Source of the DNA: a virus
Length of the DNA stretch: 64,000 nucleotides
Reading direction: 5' to 3' (one strand)
Virus record (IMG/VR): IMGVR_UViG_3300022226_000003
Location: 1-64,000 of that record
Of the stretch, positions 1-8,041 are shown in pieces. A program made the translations under genes and the position numbers. Under the pieces are notes generated by a model that worked only from the letters and a program-made list of their open reading frames with translations, searched no databases and was not told where the DNA came from. How positions within the stretch are numbered: the first letter of the stretch is position 1; every line of letters begins with the position of its first letter.

Positions 1-35
1 ATATCTGGGAGGTCAGCTCTATTTTTTTTTTTTTG
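1..35 (+). terminator. Possible 3' half of an intrinsic terminator cut by the window start
   Basis: A run of 13 T (22-34) directly follows a GC-containing 20-nt segment that could be the 3' arm of a hairpin whose 5' arm lies before the window. The left arm cannot be seen, so this is only suggested by the T tract. Confidence 0.3.
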
Positions 36-66
36 TTTTAATCAAATAACACAATCAGGAGAAATC

Positions 67-309
67 ATGCCCAAAAAAGGTACTTCAATATACCCAGGGG
101 TTCATTGGTGTAATAACAGAAAGGCTTGGATAGCATACGGTTGGCATCAGAAGAAATGTGTTTACTTAGGACAATATACTACAGAAGACGCTGCGGGTGC
201 CGCCAGAAAAGAGTTTCAAGAGAATCCAATTGATAGGAAAGTCCCTAAGATAGACGTAAATAATATGCAAACATGTAAAGCATTCACACGCTCCGAAGCT
301 GATTACTAA
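67..309 (+). CDS. Small AP2-domain DNA-binding protein
   Basis: An 80-residue protein. Residues about 8-50 read as an AP2/ERF-like fold: YPGVHW near the start, then W.AY, a YLG.Y strand end and an alanine-rich helix (EDAAGAARKEF). In phages this domain usually sits in HNH homing endonucleases, where it binds DNA; here no nuclease motif is present and the domain stands alone. The ATG has a good ribosome site (caggag, seven bases upstream). It precedes the control region of the late operon, so a regulatory role is possible, but it could also be a homing-endonuclease remnant. The family call rests on pattern only. Confidence 0.65.
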   Translation: MPKKGTSIYPGVHWCNNRKAWIAYGWHQKKCVYLGQYTTEDAAGAARKEFQENPIDRKVPKIDVNNMQTCKAFTRSEADY

Positions 310-328
310 ATACCACAACGTTAAGGCG

Positions 329-347
329 ACCCCGTTAAATTAACCCA
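329..347 (+). repeat. Control element copy 1 (accccgttaWattaaccc)
   Basis: The 19 bp accccgttaaattaaccca recurs exactly at 28300-28318, and its first 18 bp recur with one change at 48137-48154. All three copies lie in intergenic control regions in the same orientation. The core GTTA-AAT-TAAC is an inverted repeat. In this copy a small perfect hairpin (CCAGA-tgtc-TCTGG, 345-358) overlaps its end. It could be a phage polymerase promoter part or an operator. Confidence 0.6.
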
Positions 348-358
348 GATGTCTCTGG

Positions 359-577
359 AGGGAGCCTCAAGAGAACCCTAAAAGATATTTTAAATGACTA
401 TTTAATGATAATCAAAACGTTATCTAGGAGTTACCTAGGAGTTTTAAAAAAAGTCATTAAGAATTAAAAAAATGTTTGTTGTTAAAACAAATTTCAACAT
501 TCAAATGCTACTTAAATGTCATTTTAATTATAATTAAATTAACATTTAATTGAATATCAAATGCTCCTTATAATATA
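359..577. other. AT-rich intergenic control region without genes
   Basis: I find no credible coding sequence here. It holds a direct repeat (ctaggagtt at about 424 and 435), a second short pair around tcaaatgctMctta (about 501 and 558), a 16-bp palindrome tttaattataattaaa (523-538) and a partial match to the core of the repeated control element (ttaaattaac, about 533-543). Such a stretch could be a regulatory region or an origin, but nothing decides between these. Confidence 0.5.
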
Positions 578-600
578 TTATATAATATACTATAGGGAGC
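578..600 (+). promoter_or_regulatory. T7-class phage promoter-like sequence
   Basis: The segment ends in ATACTATAGGGAGC, almost identical to the T7 promoter core CACTATAGGGAGA, with the expected AT-rich upstream half. Predicted start G at 595. It lies upstream of the terminase operon, and the phage encodes a T7-like RNA polymerase. The upstream half is part of a 16-bp palindrome (574-589). The same ATACTATA octamer occurs after the second control element at 28318. Confidence 0.55.
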
Positions 601-641
601 TAAAAATTGTGATCATTCAGGCGATGTGTCCGGAATGCCAT

Positions 642-703
642 CCTCGACAGCACCCAGGAGTGTTCGAGGGGTTACTAAGTGGTTGTCAAATTTTCCACTT
701 GGT
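642..703 (+). other. Structured 5' leader with two hairpins
   Basis: Downstream of the T7-like start are two hairpins. The first pairs 642-649 with 661-669 (eight pairs, one bulged T, loop of 11). The second pairs 674-682 with 695-703 (nine pairs with one G-U, loop of 12). They fill the space before the ATG at 725 and argue that 600-724 is untranslated leader. They may stabilise or regulate the late mRNA. Confidence 0.45.
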
Positions 704-724
704 CCATTTAAAATTGAGATCATT

Positions 725-1207
725 ATGAATTTTTCTTCATTATTTACTATTGTTTTTTGTGTACTTATCAGTCTTGTGTCTGTGTATCCCACGACTGTGT
801 TAGCAGGTGGCTACAGTATTTTCAAAATACATGAACATCATAATAATACCTATGTAACTGAAAATTATTATGATGGTGATTTGATTCAAAATATAACTGA
901 AGAGTATTATCCTGAAAGCTTAACAATAGAAGAGTATTATGTAAGTAAGGGTGTAACCGAAAACTACCTGATGGATGCATTTGCTGCGTCTTCAGCTATG
1001 GCCGGTTTAGACTTCACCAATACTACCACTAAATTGCAGATAGGTGCAGCTATAGGTGGTTTCGGTGACGTCAAGAAATTAGGTGTTGGTGTGGGTAAAG
1101 TCCTAGACTCTGATGTAGTGGGTGATCTTATGTGGTCATTCAAAGTAACTGAGAGAGTTAATGGGCACACCCCTTGGGTCACCGGTATTATTTGGAAAGT
1201 GCCTTAA
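725..1207 (+). CDS. Secreted protein of unknown function
   Basis: About 160 residues from the chosen ATG. The reading frame is open back to a GTG at 626, but the ATG at 725 begins a classic signal peptide: a short start, a hydrophobic run over residues about 4-24 (LFTIVFCVLISLVSV) and an alanine-type cleavage site near TVLA-GG. The leader hairpins also lie before it. The mature part has YY-rich segments and glycine-rich stretches with no family I recognise. It overlaps the next gene by one base (TAATGA), so the two are probably translated together. An envelope or superinfection role is conceivable but unproven. Confidence 0.6.
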   Translation: MNFSSLFTIVFCVLISLVSVYPTTVLAGGYSIFKIHEHHNNTYVTENYYDGDLIQNITEEYYPESLTIEEYYVSKGVTENYLMDAFAASSAMAGLDFTNTTTKLQIGAAIGGFGDVKKLGVGVGKVLDSDVVGDLMWSFKVTERVNGHTPWVTGIIWKVP

Positions 1208-1773
1208 TGAACAATGATCAATACACCGTATCGGATGGAAATGGTTACCATTACAATATTCCTATTACGCCTCCTGAAGAGAACGTCGAGGAAGTTGTTC
1301 TAAGTCGTTGGGAGAAATTTAAGAAATGGTTTGAAATAGCCATGGCCACAAAGAAAGTCATGATGTTTTTATGGGCTTTAGTCTTCGGTGTTGGTGGTAC
1401 TGCCATGTACGGAACTATAACCGAAACAAACCCTTTAAGGGATGCCGCCATTAAACTAGGTATCGTGGACCCCAGTATTAAAGATAGGGTGACCGAATCA
1501 ATGGATAATATCTACACGATTATTGATGTTGAAATTAAATCACTACATAATGAAATAAATACTTTAGAGAAAGACCTTAGCAATCTTCAAAAGACATTGG
1601 ATGATCATAAACATGATTATCTGCAAATCCCTAAACAAGTGTCTAAGGCAGAGTTAAAAGAGATAAAAGAATTGAAAACATTGGTGGAAAGCCATACTCA
1701 CACTCTAGCAGATACTCCCGCAATTGGAGGTTTAGATGAAGCCTTCAGTCGTCATATTAAAGACGACCATTAA
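1207..1773 (+). CDS. Membrane-anchored coiled-coil protein of unknown function
   Basis: About 188 residues. The ATG overlaps the previous stop in TAATGA, preferred over an upstream TTG at 1174. One membrane span lies at about residues 54-74 (MMFLWALVFGVGGTAMYG). The C-terminal half is rich in Glu, Lys and Leu, with heptad-like spacing (IKSLHNEINTLEKDLSNLQ) typical of a coiled coil, and two His-rich spots (DDHKHD, SHTHT). The layout resembles an inner-membrane spanin or a late membrane protein. I do not recognise a family. Confidence 0.55.
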   Translation: MNNDQYTVSDGNGYHYNIPITPPEENVEEVVLSRWEKFKKWFEIAMATKKVMMFLWALVFGVGGTAMYGTITETNPLRDAAIKLGIVDPSIKDRVTESMDNIYTIIDVEIKSLHNEINTLEKDLSNLQKTLDDHKHDYLQIPKQVSKAELKEIKELKTLVESHTHTLADTPAIGGLDEAFSRHIKDDH

Positions 1774-1793
1774 TTTACAATCTGAGATTAAAT

Positions 1794-2300
1794 ATGAGCG
1801 AATTCGAAGACCAAGATCCTACGAATGAAGAACCTGTAGATAAATTGCCACCGAGGCCTTTTGGTGCTTTTAGTGGTAAGAAATTTATAGCTGGTTCTAA
1901 ACGCTCTCAACGTAGATTGGCAACATTAAACTTTGATCCCATTCAAAAGCTAGTTAAGCTATATGAACGATTAGAACAAGAAGATGAGTATTACTGTAAT
2001 CTGAGACAAGTAGGTAAAGTTACTGAACTCGACAAGAAAGGTGACGTTAAGAAAAGCCATAAGTATTCAGGAGTGGCTCATGCAACTGTATTTGCTAATA
2101 TGAGTAAGATAGGTAATGATCTATTACGATATGCTTATGGTCGTGTCCCTGAGACATTGAATTTAAATACACAACCCACTCGTCCTATGGTTATAAAACT
2201 AACTGATACTAAATCGCTTGAGCATAAAAAATCTAGTACTTTGATTATTAATGGCCGTTCAGAGGAAGTTGAAGATGTTGATCTTGAAGACTACGGATGA
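1794..2300 (+). CDS. Probable terminase small subunit
   Basis: A 168-residue acidic/basic protein. It has an unstructured acidic N-terminus, then a helical region (FDPIQKLVKLYERLEQEDEYY) and a second helical segment (ATVFANMSKIGNDLLRYAYGRVPE), as in small-terminase-like proteins that bind the packaging site. It lies two genes ahead of the large terminase, the usual order. Small terminases diverge strongly, so the call rests on position and helical character. It overlaps the next small gene. Confidence 0.55.
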   Translation: MSEFEDQDPTNEEPVDKLPPRPFGAFSGKKFIAGSKRSQRRLATLNFDPIQKLVKLYERLEQEDEYYCNLRQVGKVTELDKKGDVKKSHKYSGVAHATVFANMSKIGNDLLRYAYGRVPETLNLNTQPTRPMVIKLTDTKSLEHKKSSTLIINGRSEEVEDVDLEDYG

Positions 2301-2481
2301 ACTTAAACCTTGGAATGATTTAAAAATTTACGAAATGTATTGTCCCATCTGTCAAGCAATCTTGACGGCCACGAATATTGAAGAAGTAGACAGTGGATAC
2401 CATGATGGATATATTTTCCCACATAGGGCTATTCCTCATTATCAAGAGGATTTATTTGCTCTGAGATTAGGAATTCAATGA
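2275..2481 (+). CDS. Small putative zinc-binding protein
   Basis: A protein of 68 residues. The frame is open from an ATG at 2251, but the ATG at 2275 has the better ribosome site (agagga, eight bases upstream). It contains a CPIC knuckle at about residues 22-25 and several histidines further on (GYHDGYIFPHRAIPHY), which could complete a metal site. It sits between the small and large terminase genes and overlaps both (the next gene starts at 2478 in an ATGA). Function unknown; an HNH or packaging accessory role is possible. Confidence 0.5.
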   Translation: MLILKTTDELKPWNDLKIYEMYCPICQAILTATNIEEVDSGYHDGYIFPHRAIPHYQEDLFALRLGIQ

Positions 2482-3836
2482 GTGATGAAATCGAGTTACA
2501 CCCAGGACAGTCTGAGGTGTTCAGAGATATATTTGTGGACGCAATTGCAAGATTCTTTTGTGTTTGTGCTTCACGTGGTTGGGGTAAATCCTTCTTCGGT
2601 GCCCTAGCCGGATTAACAGCTGTATTCGAGCTATTGGAATTGGATGAAAGTGTCCCCAATAAGAATGTATATATTATTGCTCCCACATATGATCAAGTTA
2701 GGGAAATATATTATCCAATCCTAGCATATGAGTTAGGGGCTGAGTCCAGTGCCATACACAGTAGTAGAGATCGTGGTAGATTTGTATTTCAAAAGAATGT
2801 GGAATTGCGATTAGTTTCCTTTGAAGCTGTCGAACGGTTACGTGGTAAAGGTTCCTACTTCACTGTGGGCGACGAGATATCCTCTTGGAAGAAAGGGATA
2901 GGCCCTAAGAGTGCGTGGGAAGGCGTTATCCAACCGGGTATAATTACTAGATGGTCCCCGGCTAGAGCCAGACACTTCGGAGCTAAATCAGCAGGTCGTG
3001 GATTGAGTATATCAACTCCTAAAGGTTATAATTTCTTTTATGACATGTATAACTTTCAGGAGTTGGACCCTTTATGGCACTCCTATCATTATGATTACAC
3101 AACATCTCCTTATATCGACCCTGAGGAGGTGGAAAGGATAAGACACACGATAGACCCGATAGAATATGCTTCGGAATATCTAGCGTCTTTCGAAGAGTCA
3201 GGCTCTAATGTGTTTTATTGCTTCGACAGAAAGACACACGTTGATGGTACATTAGAAGACTTTAAAGAGAAGGATGAAGAAGGTCCAGCTGAAGATGTTC
3301 ATGTTTGGATTGACTTCAATGTCGGTATCATGGCCTCCTCGATGTTCGCTCTTAGAGCTCATCAAATACAAGTTCTTAATGAGAAAATGGGGCATCCAGA
3401 TACAGAGACACTGGCCATTTCCATTAAGACTGATTATATTGACAAAGGTCATCGGGTGTATGCTTACCCTGACCCCACCGGCAATAGTAAAAAGACATCT
3501 GCTCCTGTGGGTATAACTGATTACAAGATATTGGCGAAACATGGTATTAAAGTGTTAGCTCGCAGTAAGAGTCCTCCTATTATAGATAGTGTGGCGGCCG
3601 TTAACGCTAAATTCAAAACAGCAGCGGGAGATATAGGCATGTTAATTCACCCAAGATGTGTGAATACTATTAAGTCTTTTGAAAGAACTAAATGGGTTGA
3701 TAATAACCCCAATACAGCAACTATTGATAAGTCAGAAGGCGTTGAGCATTTTTCTGACGGTGGACGCTACGCTGTGGAGTATCTTTATCCAGTTAGAGTT
3801 GGTGGTAAGATCGTCAAGAGAGGCTTTAACTTCTGA
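2478..3836 (+). CDS. terL: Terminase large subunit
   Basis: A 452-residue DNA packaging motor. The ATPase domain shows a Walker A at residues 31-38 (ASRGWGKS) and a Walker B ending in the catalytic pair D132-E133 (FTVGDE). The C-terminal RNase H-like nuclease is marked by a conserved Asp in HVWIDFNVG, a second in YAYPDP and a C-terminal HFSDGGRYAVEY segment. It pumps DNA into the prohead through the portal and cuts concatemers. It overlaps both neighbours by a few bases. Confidence 0.92.
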   Translation: MSDEIELHPGQSEVFRDIFVDAIARFFCVCASRGWGKSFFGALAGLTAVFELLELDESVPNKNVYIIAPTYDQVREIYYPILAYELGAESSAIHSSRDRGRFVFQKNVELRLVSFEAVERLRGKGSYFTVGDEISSWKKGIGPKSAWEGVIQPGIITRWSPARARHFGAKSAGRGLSISTPKGYNFFYDMYNFQELDPLWHSYHYDYTTSPYIDPEEVERIRHTIDPIEYASEYLASFEESGSNVFYCFDRKTHVDGTLEDFKEKDEEGPAEDVHVWIDFNVGIMASSMFALRAHQIQVLNEKMGHPDTETLAISIKTDYIDKGHRVYAYPDPTGNSKKTSAPVGITDYKILAKHGIKVLARSKSPPIIDSVAAVNAKFKTAAGDIGMLIHPRCVNTIKSFERTKWVDNNPNTATIDKSEGVEHFSDGGRYAVEYLYPVRVGGKIVKRGFNF

Positions 3837-4315
3837 TGGCTACTTTAGGTATTGCAATTGAAACCAATAAGGCCCATAAATTAAAGCCTAAGGTAGCTAT
3901 GTTAGGTATTGCTGTTGAGACAAATAAAGCTCACAGTCTTAGAACGCCTATGTTGCGAATGGCCATAGAGAATAACTATGCCAAGCCTCTGAAACCCGTT
4001 GGCATTATATATCCCGTACTTAAACAAGCAAAAAGTACTGAGGTAGTTGGCTCACTTATACCTGTTTCTCTGCATACACCGGGATTGGTTAACACAACTG
4101 AAAGTTCAGAAGCTGTTTATAAGAGAGTCTTAAAAATAATTCAAAATGATATTTCCGTAGCAGAAGATCTTAATGCGGTCGGCGGTAGTACTCCTGGTCC
4201 GGACGTTATTGCAGATACTCCTAAAGCTAGTGAGACTATCGATATTTATGTCCAAGACTATTTTTCAGAAAATTATGTTGAGCCTGGTTACTCAGGTCAA
4301 AAATACACCATTTAG
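3836..4315 (+). CDS. Repeat-containing virion-type protein
   Basis: A 159-residue protein. The first 55 residues contain three copies of a repeat (LGIAIETNKAHKLKP, LGIAVETNKAHSLRT, LRMAIENNYAKPLKP). This is the same kind of unit as the LGQAVETDTA repeats in the 430-residue protein at 20179. The remainder is unrecognised. The start codon overlaps the terL stop (TGATGG). The shared motif suggests a structural role, perhaps on the tail or head surface. Confidence 0.55.
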   Translation: MATLGIAIETNKAHKLKPKVAMLGIAVETNKAHSLRTPMLRMAIENNYAKPLKPVGIIYPVLKQAKSTEVVGSLIPVSLHTPGLVNTTESSEAVYKRVLKIIQNDISVAEDLNAVGGSTPGPDVIADTPKASETIDIYVQDYFSENYVEPGYSGQKYTI

Positions 4316-4323
4316 GAGTGAAG

Positions 4324-4785
4324 ATGCTATTGGATTTAGTTGTTCCCACAGGCTCAGTTAGACTCACATTATTCAGAGATAACCAGATAATACAAGAGTT
4401 TGTGAATCACAATTTAGTTGTTGATTCGGGATTGGCCTTAATTACCAGCCGTCTAGAAGGTGTTGCCGATAATGTTGTATCTCACATGGCCATCGGTAAC
4501 GGCACAACGGCACCGGTCGGCACCAATATAGATTTGGAATCTATGTTAGGTAGCAGGGTTGTATTGGATGGCACCAATAGAGTCACAACTACGACACCTA
4601 ATGACACGATTCAATACACTTGTACATTCGAGCAGGGTATTTCCAGTGGTGTTATAACGGAAGCAGGTATTTTCAATGCTATTAGTGGAGGTACTATGAT
4701 GGCCAGAGTTATTTTCTCTGCCATAAATAAAGGTGCATTGGACACGTTAGTGATTACTTGGCAATTGAGATTCGCGGGTATCTAG
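4324..4785 (+). CDS. Virion structural protein, tail-fibre-associated family
   Basis: About 153 residues. An in-frame GTG at 4318 exists, but the ATG at 4324 sits six bases after a taggag ribosome site. The middle reads FVNHNLVVDSGLALITSRL then VSHMAIGNGTTAP, a pattern I know from small phage structural proteins close to tail fibre genes. No enzymatic motif is visible. It ends one base before the next gene, a fibre-like protein, and the two are likely co-translated. Confidence 0.55.
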   Translation: MLLDLVVPTGSVRLTLFRDNQIIQEFVNHNLVVDSGLALITSRLEGVADNVVSHMAIGNGTTAPVGTNIDLESMLGSRVVLDGTNRVTTTTPNDTIQYTCTFEQGISSGVITEAGIFNAISGGTMMARVIFSAINKGALDTLVITWQLRFAGI

Positions 4786-4786
4786 C

Positions 4787-6637
4787 ATGGTTGCTATTAC
4801 TGGAGTTTCCGCCACAGCCGCCGCAGGTACCGTAGGTGCCAGTATAGCCGTAAGATTAACGGGTGTTTCAGCGCAGGTGGCCATCAGCAATGCGGTAATG
4901 GGAAGTGTGTTCGCCACAGCTGAAGTGGGAAATGTTGGTTTTCAGAAAGGCGCAACAATACCATTAACTGGTGTTCAGGCTTCCGCCGCTGCGGGCAGTT
5001 TTGATGCCACGTTGGATACTCTCAACACAATTACCACAAGAGAGATAGGACCTTCACCTAAAGGCGCTCCTTTGACGAATGTGGAGGTGGACAGTAACTT
5101 TCTCTCTTTGCAAAACAATAAATTAAATAAAGTAATCAATCTGAACAGAGTACTTTACTCTGACAATAATGGTGTTCTTAAAGAGCTACCTATAGGTCCT
5201 TTAGATTCAATACTTTATTCCGCTGGACCCACGGCCAGCCCTTATTGGGCTCCTAATCCAGGGGATGGTGCGGGTATACCTATCGCTTTATCTGTGGAAG
5301 GTGTTCCTCAAAGCACATCAATATCTAGCTTAAATTTCGAAGGCCCCGGTGTTGTAATAACTGAAACAGCTCCGGGTCAATTCACTATAACTATTGCGGG
5401 AAGTGGTGTGGCTGAATCTGAATCTGAATACTACCCAGGCTATACCTTCAATTATATTGATAATGATACTTTCTCAATTGTGGGATTAGATGCCTCTGCT
5501 TTGTTTGCCCAAGGAAGAAGACTAGTATTTAAGTATTCAGGTCTTACTATTTATGGTGTAATAAGTAGCAGTGACTATAACATAACTACTGCAGGTGACA
5601 CCACGATTAACATGGCCATGGAAGAAGGCAATGTGCTCCCTTCAGGAATTTCAGTTGAATTCGGCTTAACGACTTCGGGTGTATCTTGGAGCCCCATAGC
5701 CAATCCTCCGTTCACAGGAGAGAGTATTAATGATATTATTTCTGGAAAAGTCGGTGCGACAAACTTCATAATAGCTGTTGCGGATAATGGCCAATTAGCC
5801 TATTCCATCAATTCTGGCTTAACTTGGACTGAAGTAGCCACGGGAACCACGGAAAATATCAGAACAATAGCTTATGACTCCAGTAATCAAAGATTTCTCG
5901 CGGGTGGTAATGCCGGTGTTCTTTTGAAATCAAGTACGGGAAGTTCATGGGCATTAGATACCACGACGGTTCCTGCTCTTGCCGGAACTACCGGAACTTC
6001 AGATATCTGGGATATGGAGTATCATGCTGTAGATGATAGATTTTTGATGTCATTTAACTTAGTCGCCGGCGCTAATGCCGTAACCTATGTCTCAGCAGAT
6101 TTCGGAGTGACTTGGCCGACAAGCTTAGGCAGTGCCGCAGGGCCATATGGTAAGATAGCTGTCACAGACGCCATTATAGATGACATTTTCAGGACAAGTG
6201 GAACGGTTGTTAGCCAGAATGTGAGTATTATTGATAGCACCCCCGCCACATTTATTAATGCAGGTTATATAATTTCAGCAGTCTTCATGAAACCTGACGC
6301 AACTACCCCGGACATATTTATCGGTGGTGAAGGTGGCCAACTAGCCCATTACTTGAATATAACTATTCAAAGTCTTGATGACACGCATCCTGCATTCGCA
6401 ATTAACGATATAGCTTATTCTTCAGAACATCAACGCTATGTAGCTGTGGGGGATAATGCGACTATCTATTTCTTAGATGAAGTAGATGATACTACAGATG
6501 ATGCTTGGACATCAGTCCCTAATGGATTTAATCCAACAGCAGACATTAATGCTGTCCATTATGACTACATTAGTAATTTGTTTTATGCTTGTAATTCAGC
6601 TGGACAAATTTGCAGATCAAGTAACGGAGTTAATTAA
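4787..6637 (+). CDS. Tail fibre-like protein with beta-propeller type repeats
   Basis: A 616-residue protein. The N-terminus has repeated alanine/valine-rich units (TGVSATAAAGTVGA, TGVQASAAAGSFDA). It is followed by the motif KGAPLTNVEVDSNFLSLQNN, which commonly begins phage tail fibres. The C-terminal half contains BNR-type repeats (SINSGLTWTEV, SSTGSSWALD, YVSADFGVTWP), which suggest a beta-propeller for glycan binding. It overlaps the next start by one base. A receptor-binding or side-fibre role is likely. Confidence 0.65.
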   Translation: MVAITGVSATAAAGTVGASIAVRLTGVSAQVAISNAVMGSVFATAEVGNVGFQKGATIPLTGVQASAAAGSFDATLDTLNTITTREIGPSPKGAPLTNVEVDSNFLSLQNNKLNKVINLNRVLYSDNNGVLKELPIGPLDSILYSAGPTASPYWAPNPGDGAGIPIALSVEGVPQSTSISSLNFEGPGVVITETAPGQFTITIAGSGVAESESEYYPGYTFNYIDNDTFSIVGLDASALFAQGRRLVFKYSGLTIYGVISSSDYNITTAGDTTINMAMEEGNVLPSGISVEFGLTTSGVSWSPIANPPFTGESINDIISGKVGATNFIIAVADNGQLAYSINSGLTWTEVATGTTENIRTIAYDSSNQRFLAGGNAGVLLKSSTGSSWALDTTTVPALAGTTGTSDIWDMEYHAVDDRFLMSFNLVAGANAVTYVSADFGVTWPTSLGSAAGPYGKIAVTDAIIDDIFRTSGTVVSQNVSIIDSTPATFINAGYIISAVFMKPDATTPDIFIGGEGGQLAHYLNITIQSLDDTHPAFAINDIAYSSEHQRYVAVGDNATIYFLDEVDDTTDDAWTSVPNGFNPTADINAVHYDYISNLFYACNSAGQICRSSNGVN

Positions 6638-6834
6638 TGAAGACTATCAATACAACATTAGGCCCTATCGAGGAACAAGAATTACTTCGAATGGGTAGAA
6701 AAGTTGAAGAGGTTATTGACAATGAAAATGAAACCACTAAAGCCACTGAATATTGGGTTGAAGGTGTTCTTGTTCATAGGTCAGTACACGTACACTTAAA
6801 GAAAGGCCTCTTTGCTGGCCTTGAACTCGGCTAA
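6637..6834 (+). CDS. Small hypothetical protein
   Basis: A 65-residue charged protein starting in the TAATGA overlap with the upstream fibre gene. It has an acidic middle (EEVIDNENETTKATEYW) and a His-containing strand-like end (VHRSVHVHLKKGLF). No family recognised. Tight coupling to the fibre gene hints at an accessory or chaperone role, but this is a guess. Confidence 0.5.
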   Translation: MKTINTTLGPIEEQELLRMGRKVEEVIDNENETTKATEYWVEGVLVHRSVHVHLKKGLFAGLELG

Positions 6835-6845
6835 GAGGAAATTTA

Positions 6846-7307
6846 ATGGCAAATTCACAGGCATTTTGTAATCAAGCTAAAGTAGATTTAATGAATGGAA
6901 AACATGCATTTGGAACTACATTAGTAAGGGGTTCTACAGCTGCAGATTCATATAAATGTGCTCTTTTTGAGCAAACTGCAGGTGATAAAGGCGCGGCCAC
7001 CACTGTTTACAATACTACCGGGGAAGTTAACGGTACCAATTATTTACCAGGTGGTGTGGCGGTAACTACAAACCAAGCTCCGCAATTAACGAGCGGTGTT
7101 GCTCATTTCACGCCTTCTGCAAATATTACTTTTACAAATGTTACCTTAGCAACACTTTTTGACGCAGCATTGCTTTATAATGACAGTCATGCCACGAAAT
7201 ATGCATTGAGTGTTCATACTTTTGCGGCACAAACAGTGACTGCCGGTGATTTTGTTTTAACCATGCCCGTAGATGACAATTTAACGGGCCTTATTAGGAT
7301 AAACTAA
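6846..7307 (+). CDS. Conserved virion protein
   Basis: A 153-residue protein beginning MANSQAFCNQAKVDLMNG, with THR/SER/GLY-rich beta strands and a VHTFAAQTVTAGDFVLTMP segment near the end. I recognise this as a small structural protein found in many marine and gammaproteobacterial phages, usually in tail or fibre gene clusters. No enzymatic motif. Its gag-gaa ribosome site lies just upstream. It abuts the lipoprotein gene that follows. Confidence 0.6.
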   Translation: MANSQAFCNQAKVDLMNGKHAFGTTLVRGSTAADSYKCALFEQTAGDKGAATTVYNTTGEVNGTNYLPGGVAVTTNQAPQLTSGVAHFTPSANITFTNVTLATLFDAALLYNDSHATKYALSVHTFAAQTVTAGDFVLTMPVDDNLTGLIRIN

Positions 7308-7613
7308 ATGAAAAAAGTTATGTTAGTTGTTGTTGCGGTATTCTTGACTGCCTGTTTAGATGGTAATGGTGATGTGCAACTTTCCGGTGCGGCAGATATA
7401 AATGTTCAGGATAATTTCACTGAATGCCAAATCAGGCAAAACGGTACTACATTGTTCGTGAGGCAGAATGGTGGCCTCAATCCTTATAACTTTGCTTTTG
7501 ATCCTTCAATTGTGTATGAAGATGTTTGGACCGAATTAACTGTAGCAAATGCATTGCGTATTACACCTTTGACGCTCGTTGAACAAAACATCATTGATGG
7601 TGTAACTCCTTAA
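7308..7613 (+). CDS. Small lipoprotein
   Basis: 101 residues with a type II signal peptide: MKK, a hydrophobic run (VMLVVVAVFL) and a lipobox LTAC with the acylated cysteine at residue 16. The mature part is Asp/Asn-rich and has no family I know. It starts immediately after the stop of the virion gene. In this position it could be an outer-membrane spanin part or a superinfection-exclusion lipoprotein. The lipobox is clear; the role is not. Confidence 0.6.
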   Translation: MKKVMLVVVAVFLTACLDGNGDVQLSGAADINVQDNFTECQIRQNGTTLFVRQNGGLNPYNFAFDPSIVYEDVWTELTVANALRITPLTLVEQNIIDGVTP

Positions 7614-7615
7614 CA

Positions 7616-8041
7616 ATGCTTACCGCATACCTGATAAGACGTTTCTACAGAACACATACTTATGGGTATTTAGTGGTACCGCAAACAAACGGTAATTCAG
7701 TATTTCGCACATTGGAACTCCCCTGGTTGGAGAATGCTTCAAATATCTCCTGTATCCCAAATGGAGAGTACCGTGTGAAATATTTACCTAAAAGTAATTC
7801 CGGAAAATATAAGCAAGTATACCATATACAAGATGTAGAAAATCGAATAGGAATATTAATTCACAAAGGAAATTTACCATCTCACACCAGAGGCTGTATT
7901 TTAATAGGTACTAAGATAGGAATCTTGGGTAATCAACCCGCAGTTTTGAACAGTGCCACTGGACTAAGACAATTTAGAGATATAATCCAAACTGATGATT
8001 TTATCTTAAAAATACTGGAGGCACATAGTGTCAATAATTGA
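7616..8041 (+). CDS. DUF5675-family protein, possible peptidoglycan-acting enzyme
   Basis: A 141-residue protein with the DUF5675 pattern: LELPWLEN, IPNGEYRVKYL, GILIHKGN and TRGCILIG. The pair H83 and H90...C94 (IHKGNLPSHTRGC) resembles the His/Cys core of L,D-transpeptidase-like enzymes; that comparison is my inference. It begins a run of membrane proteins that look like a lysis cassette, and no standard lysozyme or amidase is visible elsewhere in the window. It could therefore supply the endolysin function. The next gene overlaps it by 14 bases. Confidence 0.6.
   Translation: MLTAYLIRRFYRTHTYGYLVVPQTNGNSVFRTLELPWLENASNISCIPNGEYRVKYLPKSNSGKYKQVYHIQDVENRIGILIHKGNLPSHTRGCILIGTKIGILGNQPAVLNSATGLRQFRDIIQTDDFILKILEAHSVNN

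Noticed and set aside
626-724. GTG start at 626 for the secreted protein
   Set aside because: The 33 added residues overlap leader hairpins and would bury the signal peptide.
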